From the NCBI GenBank assembly GCA_017458225.1, contig JAFTFX010000026.1, forward strand, positions 62,001-126,000: a stretch of DNA of 64,000 bases, written 5' to 3'. A program made the position numbers and the translations under genes. Source of the stretch: Prevotella sp. Its GTDB lineage: Bacteria > Bacteroidota > Bacteroidia > Bacteroidales > Bacteroidaceae. Below are positions 25,569 through 33,781 of the stretch, in pieces (position 1 is the stretch's first letter; each line of letters opens with the position of its first letter). The notes beneath the pieces are model-generated. The model was not told the DNA's origin and ran no database searches. It worked only from the letters and a program-made list of their open reading frames with translations.

Positions 25569-27986
25569 CTATGTTCGCGCAACAACTGGATACGCTCCAG
25601 CAGATTCTGGCGGTGCAGGTCTTCGAGCGCATCGCCCGATGACGGCCCTTTTCAGGTGCTGTTCCAGTTTGTCCAAATGCTGCAAGAGATAGAGTTGCGC
25701 ATCGCTGTTGTCCACACGGTCAGTGCTGAGGGCCTTTTCGCCAGGATTCAGCAACTTGTCGAGCAGACCCACATAGACACGCTGCAGGGTGCGGCGCTCT
25801 TTTTGTTGCCAAGCGCTGGCATCGGCTCGCGAAGTCCATACCTCGGCAAACAGGTCGTTGAGATAGGCATCAACGGGATAGGCATCGGTGCCCGTGGTCT
25901 GCTGGTTGCTCAGCGTGTTGAGCACATAGCCTGACAGCAGGCGGTTCAGCACGTTCTCCTGCAAGCTGTTCTGTGAAGTGGTCGGGTCGGCCCCCACCTT
26001 ATTGATAATATGTGAGGGGTAGAGCCATTCTGGCGCATCGAAGACATGGCGGCCCAGGAACTGCAGCGCTTCCTGCTGGCGCTGACGGGGCACGCTGGCA
26101 CGCGGTTCCTGTCCTGGCATGTTGTTGCGGTAGATGCCGGCAATGTTCTTCATGACGTGGTTGCGATAGCGGTTGAACTGCGAGAGCACTTCGCCATACA
26201 TCATTGTCAAGTCGGCATACTGGTCGTTGTCTTCTTTTGTCCATTGGGGCAGGTTCTCCATGACGCGCTTCAGGTTCTTGATGCCATATTCCGAGGCCTT
26301 CACGCTGTTGTCGCCCAAGTCTTCGGTCTGCGAGCGCGGATCCTGTCCGCCGCCCTCACCGCCGAACCACAGGCGTGGGTTCTGGCGCAGTGCAGCCGTC
26401 GTCTCCGTCATCAGCTTTTCCTTTTCCTCAAACTCATCCTTGAACTCAGGTCGCCACTGATAGCCCCATTTGATGGCCCAACGGTCGTAGTCGTTAATGC
26501 GAGGGAACAGCCCCTTCTCGCCAATCTTATCCTCTGGTTGGGCCACATAGTTGAAGCGGGCATAGTCCATGATAGATGCCGTATGGCCATGGGCTTCCAC
26601 CCACTGCTTGTCGCGCAGTTTCTCAACAGGCGTGGCATACGAGGCTCCCATGTTGTGCCGCAGACCGAGCGAGTGGCCTACCTCGTGTGACGATACAAAG
26701 CGGATGAGCTGTCCCATCAGCCGGTCGTCGAACTTCATTTTCTGTGCTCGCTTGTCCAGTGGGCCGCACTGTATCATGTACCACTTTGTGAGCAGGTTCA
26801 TCACATTATGGAACCAACAGATGTGTGCCTCGATAATTTCGCCGCTGCGTGGGTCTACGATGCGCGGACCGTAGGCATTTTCGGTTTCTGAGGGCAGATA
26901 GCGCAGCACCGAGAAACGGGCATCGTCAAGACTCATGGCCGAATCGTTCTTCGGCCACTCCTTAGCCACGATGGCATTCTTGAAGCCGGCAACTTCGAAA
27001 GCCACGTTCCAGTCGTTGATGCCCTGTATCAGATAGGGAATCCATTTCTTCGGCGTTGCAGGGTCTATGTAGTAGACAATCTGTTTCTCGGGTTCCGACA
27101 GTTTGCCTGCCAGATAGGCTTTCTTATTCTTCGGCACCAAGCGGTAGCGCGAGATGAATGACTCGTGCTGTGCTTTTGTCTGGTTGTCGCTGAACAGGCG
27201 CAGCTGGTTGACAAAGTAGCCCACGCGCTCGTCCCAGATGCGCTTGCGCATCGGTTCCTTCGGCAGCATGACGATGGACGTGTTGAAGCCCATGGTCACC
27301 GAGCCTGTCTTTGAGGCTGCCGATGCTGCCGGCGAACTGCCGTAGGTGCGTGTAGTCACCACTTCAATATTGGTGGGGTAGACCTTCATCGTGTCGACAA
27401 AGGTGCGGTCGCCCTGCAGGCTTCCTACCTTCAGTGTGGTCTTTGAGCCCGACTGGAAACTGAATAGTTGGTTGTCGTGCTTGAAGAGATTTGTCACTTC
27501 CACCAGACTGGCATCCTTCTCCTTGTTCTGTCCGATGATCTTGAATGCCTCCACAATCGGGTCGATGGTGGCCTTCTCCAGTGTGCGGGCTATGTTGTCT
27601 TTCTCGTTGGCCAGATAGCTCAGCACATACTGCCGCATCAGCATCGTGGCCGTGTCGCGTCGCTCCAGATAGACGGTGCTGTGGGTGATCTCCTCGCCAG
27701 CAAACTTGCCGAAGCCCTGCGGCACTGCCGTAAAACGGGTGACGCAGAGAAACAGGCGGCCCAGCAGACTGTCGGGCACTTCAAAATAGTATTTGCCCTC
27801 TATCTTGCGAACGGTGAACATGCCTTTCTGTTCGGTGCCCCCTTTCTTCAGCAGTTTTTCGTATTCGCTTTCCTTCTTCTCTGCCTTCAAGGTGTCGGCA
27901 CGCATCATGAGCTGACGCGCACTGGCAGGGAGCGTTGCCCCCATGAGGCACAGCAGGGCTGCTATCAAAAGTTTTTTCATCATCAT
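25569..27986 (-). CDS. Secreted zinc metalloprotease (DUF5117/DUF5118 group), probable 3' frameshift
   Basis: 805 residues from the first of three tandem ATGs; this start overlaps the pantothenate-kinase stop as ATGA. The signal peptide ends near PASA. The metzincin-like site HEVGHSLGLRH gives H434, E435, H438 and H444, followed by a Met-turn-like SIMDYARFNY, so the protease should be active on proteins outside the cytoplasm. As written, the last 24 residues (RAVIGRCARRPAPPESAG...) look non-native. In the next frame the DNA encodes GPSSGDALEDLHRQ then NLLERIQLLREHRKSPNR, a plausible amphipathic helix ending at 25550, 7 nt before the next gene. A single extra A at GAAAAGGG (about 25648-25655) explains this. 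Confidence 0.85.
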   Translation of the reverse strand: MMMKKLLIAALLCLMGATLPASARQLMMRADTLKAEKKESEYEKLLKKGGTEQKGMFTVRKIEGKYYFEVPDSLLGRLFLCVTRFTAVPQGFGKFAGEEITHSTVYLERRDTATMLMRQYVLSYLANEKDNIARTLEKATIDPIVEAFKIIGQNKEKDASLVEVTNLFKHDNQLFSFQSGSKTTLKVGSLQGDRTFVDTMKVYPTNIEVVTTRTYGSSPAASAASKTGSVTMGFNTSIVMLPKEPMRKRIWDERVGYFVNQLRLFSDNQTKAQHESFISRYRLVPKNKKAYLAGKLSEPEKQIVYYIDPATPKKWIPYLIQGINDWNVAFEVAGFKNAIVAKEWPKNDSAMSLDDARFSVLRYLPSETENAYGPRIVDPRSGEIIEAHICWFHNVMNLLTKWYMIQCGPLDKRAQKMKFDDRLMGQLIRFVSSHEVGHSLGLRHNMGASYATPVEKLRDKQWVEAHGHTASIMDYARFNYVAQPEDKIGEKGLFPRINDYDRWAIKWGYQWRPEFKDEFEEKEKLMTETTAALRQNPRLWFGGEGGGQDPRSQTEDLGDNSVKASEYGIKNLKRVMENLPQWTKEDNDQYADLTMMYGEVLSQFNRYRNHVMKNIAGIYRNNMPGQEPRASVPRQRQQEALQFLGRHVFDAPEWLYPSHIINKVGADPTTSQNSLQENVLNRLLSGYVLNTLSNQQTTGTDAYPVDAYLNDLFAEVWTSRADASAWQQKERRTLQRVYVGLLDKLLNPGEKALSTDRVDNSDAQLYLLQHLDKLEQHLKRAVIGRCARRPAPPESAGAYPVVART

Positions 27987-28804
27987 TCTTCTTTGTAAGC
28001 CAGAGCGGCACCGATGGCCGTGCAGAACTCGGCATATTTGGGTATGTGGAAACGAACCTTGTAGAGCTTCTCGAGCGCAGGGAATATATCCTTGCACTGG
28101 GGCAGCAGCGTCAGATTGCCTATCAGCACCATGTCGCGACAGCCCGAACCTTTGGCGGCCAGCACTGAGGCCGAGCCGATGGTCTGCAGCACCATGCCTA
28201 TGATGCCGGCGGCAATGTCTTCCTTGGGCGCATCGCTCTTGGCACGGGCAAAGATGCTGGCAGTGGCCTCCATGGGCAGACCCGGCAGCGGCTGGGCCGA
28301 TATATCGCCAATAAGCAGGTTGATATTCTTGATGTCGCCCTGCATGGCCAAGGCCGACACTTGTTTGATGTCGCCTGTTCCCAGACAGATGCGCGCCAGT
28401 CCCTGCAGGGTGCCGCCACCGATGCCTATGCCGCCGATATGCTCAATCTCACCGCCTTTGCACATCACGAACGAGGTGCCCGTGCCCATTGAGACAACGA
28501 TGGCATGGTCGAGCTTCGACTCATAGCGAGCCCCCAGCGCATCGGCCACGAACTCGTCGCAGCGGCTGGTCTTCACGCCGTACACATCGTTCTTTACATA
28601 ACCGGCACCCACACCGGTCAGCATCACGTGCTCCACATTGTCCAGCTGAATGTTGTTCTCGTGCAAGTATTTTCCAAAGGCTCCATAAAGCGACGTGATG
28701 GGGTCGGCAGCCGTAATCCGTATCGGAGCCGTCGGCTTGCCCTCGCGCAGGCCCACAATCTTCGTAGTGGATATGCCCACGTCTATTCCAATGACAATTC
28801 CCAT
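27983..28804 (-). CDS. coaW: Type II pantothenate kinase
   Basis: 273 residues with an ASKHA-fold phosphate loop at the start (IGIDVGISTTKIVGL), LTGVGAGY, MGTGTSFV and GGIGIGGGTLQGL, the pattern of staphylococcal/eukaryotic-type pantothenate kinase. It phosphorylates pantothenate, the first committed step to coenzyme A. It is the first gene of a minus-strand operon whose other members are secreted, which is an odd pairing. A TATCTTTG -7 box lies 26 nt upstream. Confidence 0.87.
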   Translation of the reverse strand: MGIVIGIDVGISTTKIVGLREGKPTAPIRITAADPITSLYGAFGKYLHENNIQLDNVEHVMLTGVGAGYVKNDVYGVKTSRCDEFVADALGARYESKLDHAIVVSMGTGTSFVMCKGGEIEHIGGIGIGGGTLQGLARICLGTGDIKQVSALAMQGDIKNINLLIGDISAQPLPGLPMEATASIFARAKSDAPKEDIAAGIIGMVLQTIGSASVLAAKGSGCRDMVLIGNLTLLPQCKDIFPALEKLYKVRFHIPKYAEFCTAIGAALAYKEE

Positions 28805-28830
28805 TCTTTTACTAATATATTAATAATGTG

Positions 28831-28838
28831 CAAAGATA
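28831..28838 (-). promoter_or_regulatory. Putative -7 box for the coaW operon
   Basis: TATCTTTG on the minus strand; TTGG (minus, 28859-28862) lies 20 nt upstream as a weak -33. The 21-nt iterons begin right behind it. Confidence 0.55.
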
Positions 28839-28862
28839 CGGAAAAATATTTGTTCTCACCAA

Positions 28863-28925
28863 TTTTTGCAAAAATTCGATGGATTTATGCATAAATTCGT
28901 TCAATTTTTGCATAAATTGAAAATG
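28863..28925. repeat. Three 21-nt near-palindromic iterons between divergent promoters
   Basis: Units at 28863-28883, 28884-28904 and 28905-28925 each carry TTT[TA]TGCA[AT]AAATT, a near-palindrome. They occupy the space between the divergent coaW and deoxynucleoside kinase promoters and look like an operator. The binding protein is unknown. Confidence 0.7.
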
Positions 28926-28952
28926 ATTGATGGCACTTTCATCTTTTTTTCG

Positions 28953-28960
28953 TAATTTTG
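28953..28960 (+). promoter_or_regulatory. Putative -7 box for the deoxynucleoside kinase pair
   Basis: TAATTTTG fits TAnnTTTG, 49 nt upstream of the first kinase start codon. No clear -33. Confidence 0.5.
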
Positions 28961-28971
28961 CATCGAGGAAC

Positions 28972-29003
28972 AAAACTCTTAAACTCCTATACTCCTAAAC
29001 TCC
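28972..29003. repeat. 8-nt tandem array before deoxynucleoside kinase 1
   Basis: Four 8-nt units (aaaactct, taaactcc, tatactcc, taaactcc) end 6 nt before the ATG at 29010. Confidence 0.75.
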
Positions 29004-29009
29004 TCAAAT

Positions 29010-29630
29010 ATGCACATTGCAATAGCAGGAAACATTGGCAGCGGAAAATCGACACTCACGCGCATGCTGGCCCGCCACTACGGCTGGGAGGCACGCTTCG
29101 AGGCCGTCGACGAAAATCCCTACCTAGAAGACTACTACAAGGACATACACCGATGGTCGTTCAATCTGGAGGTCTACTTTCTGAAAGAGCGCTTCCGCGA
29201 CCTCATTGATATTCAGAATGCCAGCCACACCATCATTCAGGACCGCACCATCTTTGAGGGTGTCTACGTCTTCATGCAGAACAACAAGGCGATGGGCAAC
29301 CTCTCCGACCGCGACTACGAGACCTATATGGAACTGTTCGAACAGATGATGGAGGTGGTCCACTTTCCCGACCTCATGATTTATCTGCGTGCCTCCGTGC
29401 CCCATCTGGTGGGCAACATCCAGAAGCGCGGCCGCGACTACGAACAGCAGATGCAACTGGACTATCTGGAGAACCTGAATAGTCGCTACGACGACTTTAT
29501 CAGCAATAAATATCATGGTCGCGTGATGATCATCGACAAGGACAACCTCGACTTTGAGCACAATCCCAAGGACTTTGCCCAAATCGTCGACCGCATCGAC
29601 CAGATCCTCTTCGGACTATTCCCCTCCTAA
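29010..29630 (+). CDS. Deoxynucleoside kinase, copy 1
   Basis: 206 residues. P-loop GNIGSGKST (7-15), ERFRDL segment, the DRTIFE motif (about 88-93) and the lid-like QKRGRDYE segment mark the dCK/dGK-type deoxynucleoside kinases. They phosphorylate salvaged deoxynucleosides in the cytoplasm; base preference cannot be read from sequence. Its stop lies within the 8-nt array that precedes copy 2, which starts 27 nt later. Confidence 0.9.
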   Translation: MHIAIAGNIGSGKSTLTRMLARHYGWEARFEAVDENPYLEDYYKDIHRWSFNLEVYFLKERFRDLIDIQNASHTIIQDRTIFEGVYVFMQNNKAMGNLSDRDYETYMELFEQMMEVVHFPDLMIYLRASVPHLVGNIQKRGRDYEQQMQLDYLENLNSRYDDFISNKYHGRVMIIDKDNLDFEHNPKDFAQIVDRIDQILFGLFPS

Positions 29631-29650
29631 ACTTTAAACTCCTAAACTCC
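29628..29650. repeat. 8-nt tandem array before deoxynucleoside kinase 2
   Basis: Units taaactt, taaactcc, taaactcc; the first contains the stop codon of copy 1, and the array ends 7 nt before the ATG at 29658. Confidence 0.75.
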
Positions 29651-29657
29651 TCAAAAT

Positions 29658-30293
29658 ATGCACATCGCAGTAGCTGGAAACATTGGCAGTGGCAAGACCA
29701 CCCTCACCAAGATGCTCGCCCATCGTTACGGATGGACACCACGTTTCGAACCCGTAGACAACAATCCCTATCTGAGCGACTTCTATGCCGACATGAAGCG
29801 GTGGTCGTTCAACCTGCAGATCTACTTCCTGAACAAGCGTTTCAAGGAGGTGGTGGAGATATCGCGTTCCAAGGAAACCATCATTCAGGACCGCACCATC
29901 TTCGAGGATGCCCGCATCTTTGCCCCCAACCTGCATGGACAGGGCATGATGAGCGACCGCGACTTCCAGAACTATAGCGACCTGTTCGACCTGATGATGT
30001 CGCTCGTGCAGTTGCCCGACCTCATGATCTATATTCGTTCCAGCATTCCAACGCTGGTGGCACAGATTCAGAAGCGCGGTCGCGAATACGAGCAGACCAT
30101 GCGCCTGGACTATCTGAAAGGCTTGGAACAGCGCTACGAAGAGTGGATCAGCACCTACAAGGGACAGCTCATCATCATCGATGGAGACAACTGCAAGTTC
30201 GGCGACAGGCCTGAGGACTTCAAGACCGTCACCGACATGATCGATGCCAAGCTCTACGGTCTGTTCCCCATGGAGAGTAACACCGCAGGGTGA
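29658..30293 (+). CDS. Deoxynucleoside kinase, copy 2
   Basis: 211 residues, clearly a tandem paralogue of copy 1 (MHIAVAGNIGSGKTTLTKML, RWSFNLQIYFLNKRFKEV, TIIQDRTIFEDARIFAPN, IQKRGREYEQTM). Differences after DRTIFE (DARIFAPN against GVYVFMQN), near the substrate pocket, suggest a different nucleoside preference. Tandem pairs of this type in Lactobacillus form dAK/dGK heterodimers; whether these two do is unknown. Confidence 0.9.
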   Translation: MHIAVAGNIGSGKTTLTKMLAHRYGWTPRFEPVDNNPYLSDFYADMKRWSFNLQIYFLNKRFKEVVEISRSKETIIQDRTIFEDARIFAPNLHGQGMMSDRDFQNYSDLFDLMMSLVQLPDLMIYIRSSIPTLVAQIQKRGREYEQTMRLDYLKGLEQRYEEWISTYKGQLIIIDGDNCKFGDRPEDFKTVTDMIDAKLYGLFPMESNTAG

Positions 30294-30344
30294 ACAGGGG
30301 AAAAATACCTATTTTTAGTGATTGCACATTTTTTCGATAATATG

Positions 30345-30352
30345 TACTTTTG
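30345..30352 (+). promoter_or_regulatory. Putative -7 box for the secreted 613-aa protein
   Basis: TACTTTTG, with ATTG (30321-30324) 20 nt upstream as a weak -33. Confidence 0.55.
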
Positions 30353-30395
30353 CACCCGCAAATGTACATATTATTTTTACATATTTTAAAAGCGT

Positions 30396-32237
30396 ATGAA
30401 AAAAATCTCTACTTTACTTTTAGTGCTCATGGCACTACTGTCACTGCCCCTCTCGGCCAGTGCACAAGATGTTGCAGTCGACGTAGAAGCTGCCAACATT
30501 GCTGATTTCAATGCTGTTGAAGACGGCAAAACGGTGAAGCTGACGCTGACCAATGCACGTGTGAATGCCTATGCCGATTTGTCTGGTGTCTACTATGTTG
30601 AGGATGCCACTGGCGCTACTGCCCTCAAGGGCGTGGGCCTGACCAAGGGAACTGCCCTGAACGGCTACGTGATTGGCACCAAGGCTTCTGAGGATGTTGA
30701 TTACGTGAATGACCCTTCGCAGGCGTTTGAGTACTCGATGACTGTAAATGCTGGCGCATCGTCATTCCAGTCTGCTCCTGCAGAGATGGTGGGTACAGCT
30801 ATGACAATCACGCAGACTTGCGCACAGGCTAATTATGGCAAACTGGTGACGCTGAGCAATGTTACGATTGCCCCCCTCGGCAATGGTCAGAATAAGCAAC
30901 TGACCGACGCAGCCGGCAACACCATGAAGGCCCGCGACCTGTTTGGCGTTCTGCCTGCCGACTATGAATGGCCTGCAAAAGCCCAGTCGATAACGGGCGT
31001 GGCTCTTTACTACATGACTGGCTGGTTTATCATTCCTATTTCAGCCGAAGCTATTGTGGCCTTCGAGCAGCCTACTACGGCTACCTTCGACTTTGCCAGT
31101 GAGACCATCAGTAATCACATAGGTACTGCACTTGCTGATGCTAATGGCAATATCTACAATGAGACATTCACAGCCGACAATGTGACACTGCAAGTAACAG
31201 CAGGTTCCGCTGCATCGAAGATTTACAAGGACAGCAACCGTGGACAGAACCTGGTTACTTATAAGGAATACACCACGCTGACTTTCAACGCACCGGCTGG
31301 CTATGCTATCACGAAGATAGAGTTCACTGCCGCAGGAAACAGCAACATCAATAATTTCAAAGCTTCATCGGGTGCTATTGAGGGTATGACTTGGACAGGC
31401 AATGCCGAGGGCGTTCGCTTCAGCCAGGGTGGTACTTCTTATCTGGCCAAAGCCGTTGTGACGCTGGCTGCCAAGGGCGAATCAACCGCAGTTCTGCCTG
31501 CTATTGAGTATACTGAGTGTGCCAATATTGCTGCCTTCAATGCTTTAGAGGGTGGTAAATATGCAAAGGTGTTGTTGACAGATGCAGAGGTTATTGGTAA
31601 GTCTGCCGACGGATATTCAACTGTTTGGATTCAGGATGCCACTGGTGGTTGCTGGATTCAGTATACTTCTCTTAATGACAAATTGACTGTCGGCACGAAA
31701 GTAAATGGTTATGTCTATGTTGTTGCCCGTCCAAATTCAGGAAATGTTCAGATGAAGGAAGCTGAGAATACACCAGAGAGTGTGTTGGAGGCAACCGAAA
31801 TCAGCAACTATGCTATGGTTGAGGGCACCATCTCTGAAATCAATGTGGCCGCTAACAAGAACAAGGTGGTGAAGATTGCCAATGCCAAGCTCACCATGAC
31901 CAGTGCTACAGCTGGATCATTGTCGCAGGGTGACGTAACGATTGACGTTAACAATGGCGCTGCTACGGCAAACCAACAACTCCATAAGATAGAGAGTTGG
32001 GTTAAAGATGATGTTCAAGAGAACATTACCATCGTTGCTATTCTCGTAGGCAAGTCGGCCACAGCCAATCAGCTACTTCCCATCTCGATTACTCAGGGAA
32101 CGGTCAACGGCATTGCCAATGTGAATGCTGCCGGCGAGGACGATGTCACCATCTACAATCTGCAGGGCGTTCGCATGAACCAGCTGCAGAAGGGCCTGAA
32201 CATCGTTGGTGGAAAGAAAATCTTCATTCGTCGTTAG
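30396..32237 (+). CDS. Secreted protein with two OB-like repeats and C-terminal GKK motif
   Basis: 613 residues with a signal peptide ending SASA (about 23). Two similar modules can be read: about 31-120 (ANIADFNAVEDGKTVKLTLTN...VYYVEDATGA...GTALNGYVIG) and about 374-450 (ANIAAFNALEGGKYAKVLLTD...VWIQDATGG...GTKVNGYVYV). These resemble the OB-fold modules of Bacteroidetes exported proteins. Between them is a beta-rich region (SNHIGTALADANGNIYNETF...). It ends YNLQGVRM...KGLNIVGGKKIFIRR. Monocistronic, followed by a strong terminator. Ligand and function unknown. Confidence 0.75.
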   Translation: MKKISTLLLVLMALLSLPLSASAQDVAVDVEAANIADFNAVEDGKTVKLTLTNARVNAYADLSGVYYVEDATGATALKGVGLTKGTALNGYVIGTKASEDVDYVNDPSQAFEYSMTVNAGASSFQSAPAEMVGTAMTITQTCAQANYGKLVTLSNVTIAPLGNGQNKQLTDAAGNTMKARDLFGVLPADYEWPAKAQSITGVALYYMTGWFIIPISAEAIVAFEQPTTATFDFASETISNHIGTALADANGNIYNETFTADNVTLQVTAGSAASKIYKDSNRGQNLVTYKEYTTLTFNAPAGYAITKIEFTAAGNSNINNFKASSGAIEGMTWTGNAEGVRFSQGGTSYLAKAVVTLAAKGESTAVLPAIEYTECANIAAFNALEGGKYAKVLLTDAEVIGKSADGYSTVWIQDATGGCWIQYTSLNDKLTVGTKVNGYVYVVARPNSGNVQMKEAENTPESVLEATEISNYAMVEGTISEINVAANKNKVVKIANAKLTMTSATAGSLSQGDVTIDVNNGAATANQQLHKIESWVKDDVQENITIVAILVGKSATANQLLPISITQGTVNGIANVNAAGEDDVTIYNLQGVRMNQLQKGLNIVGGKKIFIRR

Positions 32238-32286
32238 AATCTTACTGCATCATAGTTGATTTCGGTATCACCCTTATTAAAACTAA

Positions 32287-32325
32287 ATCACGCCGTCGTT
32301 CAATGCGAATGACGGCGTGATTTTT
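32287..32325. terminator. Terminator between convergent genes
   Basis: ATCACGCCGTC (32287-32297) pairs perfectly with GACGGCGTGAT (32311-32321), a 13-nt loop between, followed by a T run on the plus strand. The minus side has a weaker T-rich flank, so it may work in both directions. Confidence 0.9.
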
Positions 32326-32533
32326 ACTCCCAGCTTTCCCACTCATTTTCATCCTCTTCCTCATCCCATTTCCTGCGTCTGCGCGATGCAGGGTCTTTCT
32401 GACCCTCCTCGTCAACGCCGCCGTAGTCAATGCCTTTCTCAGGGTCGGAGACACCAGAGTCCATCAGCAGATGCGAGAGCTCAACAGCAGAGATTGTCAG
32501 CTGTGGACAAACATATATCTTGTTCATAGTCAT
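32324..32533 (-). CDS. Small Prevotella-type peptide, 69 aa
   Basis: The peptide starts MTMNKIYVCPQLTISAVELS (or MNKIYV from the ATG at 32527), continues LLMDSGVSDPEKGIDYGG and ends in a basic patch (ASRRRRKW) and an acidic tail (DEEEDENEWESWE). I recall many short Bacteroidales proteins with the layout M-K-K/N-x-Y-x-x-P-x-x-x-x-x-x-L, then a small/hydrophobic stretch and a polar tail; all are uncharacterised. It lies 10 nt after the cohesin-like gene as the last member of that operon and ends at the terminator, which supports it being real. Confidence 0.6.
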   Translation of the reverse strand: MTMNKIYVCPQLTISAVELSHLLMDSGVSDPEKGIDYGGVDEEGQKDPASRRRRKWDEEEDENEWESWE

Positions 32534-32543
32534 TTTCCTTTCG

Positions 32544-33755
32544 TTATTTTACAATCGTTTTCTTACCGTCTTTGATATAAAGGCCCTGACGCGGATGCTC
32601 CACGCGCTGTCCCTGCAGATTGTAGACCTTTCCGCTCTGACGGGTTCCTTCAATCTCCCGGATGGCACTCGTTTCGCTGCTGTCGAAGCTGAGACTGATA
32701 CGCGCTCCTGCCTCTTCCACAGCCGACAGCACATCGAGCAGCACGAAGTAGGCGCGGAAGGCCTTCATCTTCGTTGCCCCGCTGGAATACCACAACTTGT
32801 TGCTGTTCAGAAACAAGGAGTACTCTTCGAGCGTGGTCTGCGCGTGGAAGGTGCCATACATGCCGCCATAGACCACTCGCCGACGACCTGTCAGTCCGTT
32901 GTCTACTTCCACCAGTGCATCCTCCTCGGCAGGGTCAACATCCACACCGTCAACCGTGAATTCCGTGACGGGCGACGACACCTTTATGATATAGGGGTGG
33001 TTGGCCTCAATCTCCGTAGCGTCGTCAAACGTGATGTGAATGCCCACCACATTGTCGCTTTCGTCGTATGTCGACTCTGTATCGCTGAAGTCGCCCAGTT
33101 GCACATCGTCGCCAAAGGCAGCCTTCACCTGCTCCGCCGTCATGGCAAACGGCAGGCAGATGGTCGACCACTCATTGGCCAGGATGGTGCGCTTCACACG
33201 GATGTTGGCCCCCGTTGCCGCCTCAGGAACAGAAGTAGAGTTCTCGTCGAAGACTATTTCGTTCGTGATGGTGACATTGAACGGAACGTCATCAAAGTTT
33301 GTTCCCTGTTGGTTGGCATCAGAAAACTTGATGGAAGTTATCGTACACGCCACAACGTCATCAACACTTAACGATCCATCGTCCTTAATCGTCGTTGTCA
33401 GCAGCGTATATGAACCTGCTGGCAGTCTTGGGTTGCCCATTTTTGAGGCGACGAAACGGTAGGTGGTACTTGTTTCTGTCGTTGTGTGTATACTGCCCGT
33501 TATGTCCAGATCGGTAAACGAGACGGCAGTGGGTCTGTTTCCTGCATCAAGAGACAGGCTCAGTCCCTTGGGCAACGTGATGTCCAGCTGATAGCCTATA
33601 AAGTCGTTCTTTTCGAAGTCAGCCTCAATGGCTAGGGTGGCCTTGTTGCCTATGGCAAGAACCACGTCGTCCACTTTCAATCTGTCTGCTGCCTGAGCGT
33701 TTGCCGCCCCTGACAGCAAGGCTGCAAGTAGGATAATGTTACTTATTTTCTTCAT
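32544..33755 (-). CDS. Secreted cohesin-like domain protein with C-terminal GKK motif
   Basis: 403 residues with a signal peptide (ending ANAQA, about 21). Residues about 25-165 look like a cohesin/carbohydrate-binding-type beta sandwich (LDITLPKGLSLSLDAGN). Residues about 185-365 contain NEWSTICLPFAMT, a segment frequent in Prevotella surface proteins. The C-terminus reads VYNLQGQRV...RQGLYIKDGKKTIVK. It lies between the dockerin-containing gene (26 nt upstream) and the 69-aa peptide gene. Exported; probably surface-exposed. Confidence 0.75.
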   Translation of the reverse strand: MKKISNIILLAALLSGAANAQAADRLKVDDVVLAIGNKATLAIEADFEKNDFIGYQLDITLPKGLSLSLDAGNRPTAVSFTDLDITGSIHTTTETSTTYRFVASKMGNPRLPAGSYTLLTTTIKDDGSLSVDDVVACTITSIKFSDANQQGTNFDDVPFNVTITNEIVFDENSTSVPEAATGANIRVKRTILANEWSTICLPFAMTAEQVKAAFGDDVQLGDFSDTESTYDESDNVVGIHITFDDATEIEANHPYIIKVSSPVTEFTVDGVDVDPAEEDALVEVDNGLTGRRRVVYGGMYGTFHAQTTLEEYSLFLNSNKLWYSSGATKMKAFRAYFVLLDVLSAVEEAGARISLSFDSSETSAIREIEGTRQSGKVYNLQGQRVEHPRQGLYIKDGKKTIVK

Positions 33756-33781
33756 GATAATTCATTTTTTTTGATTTTTTT

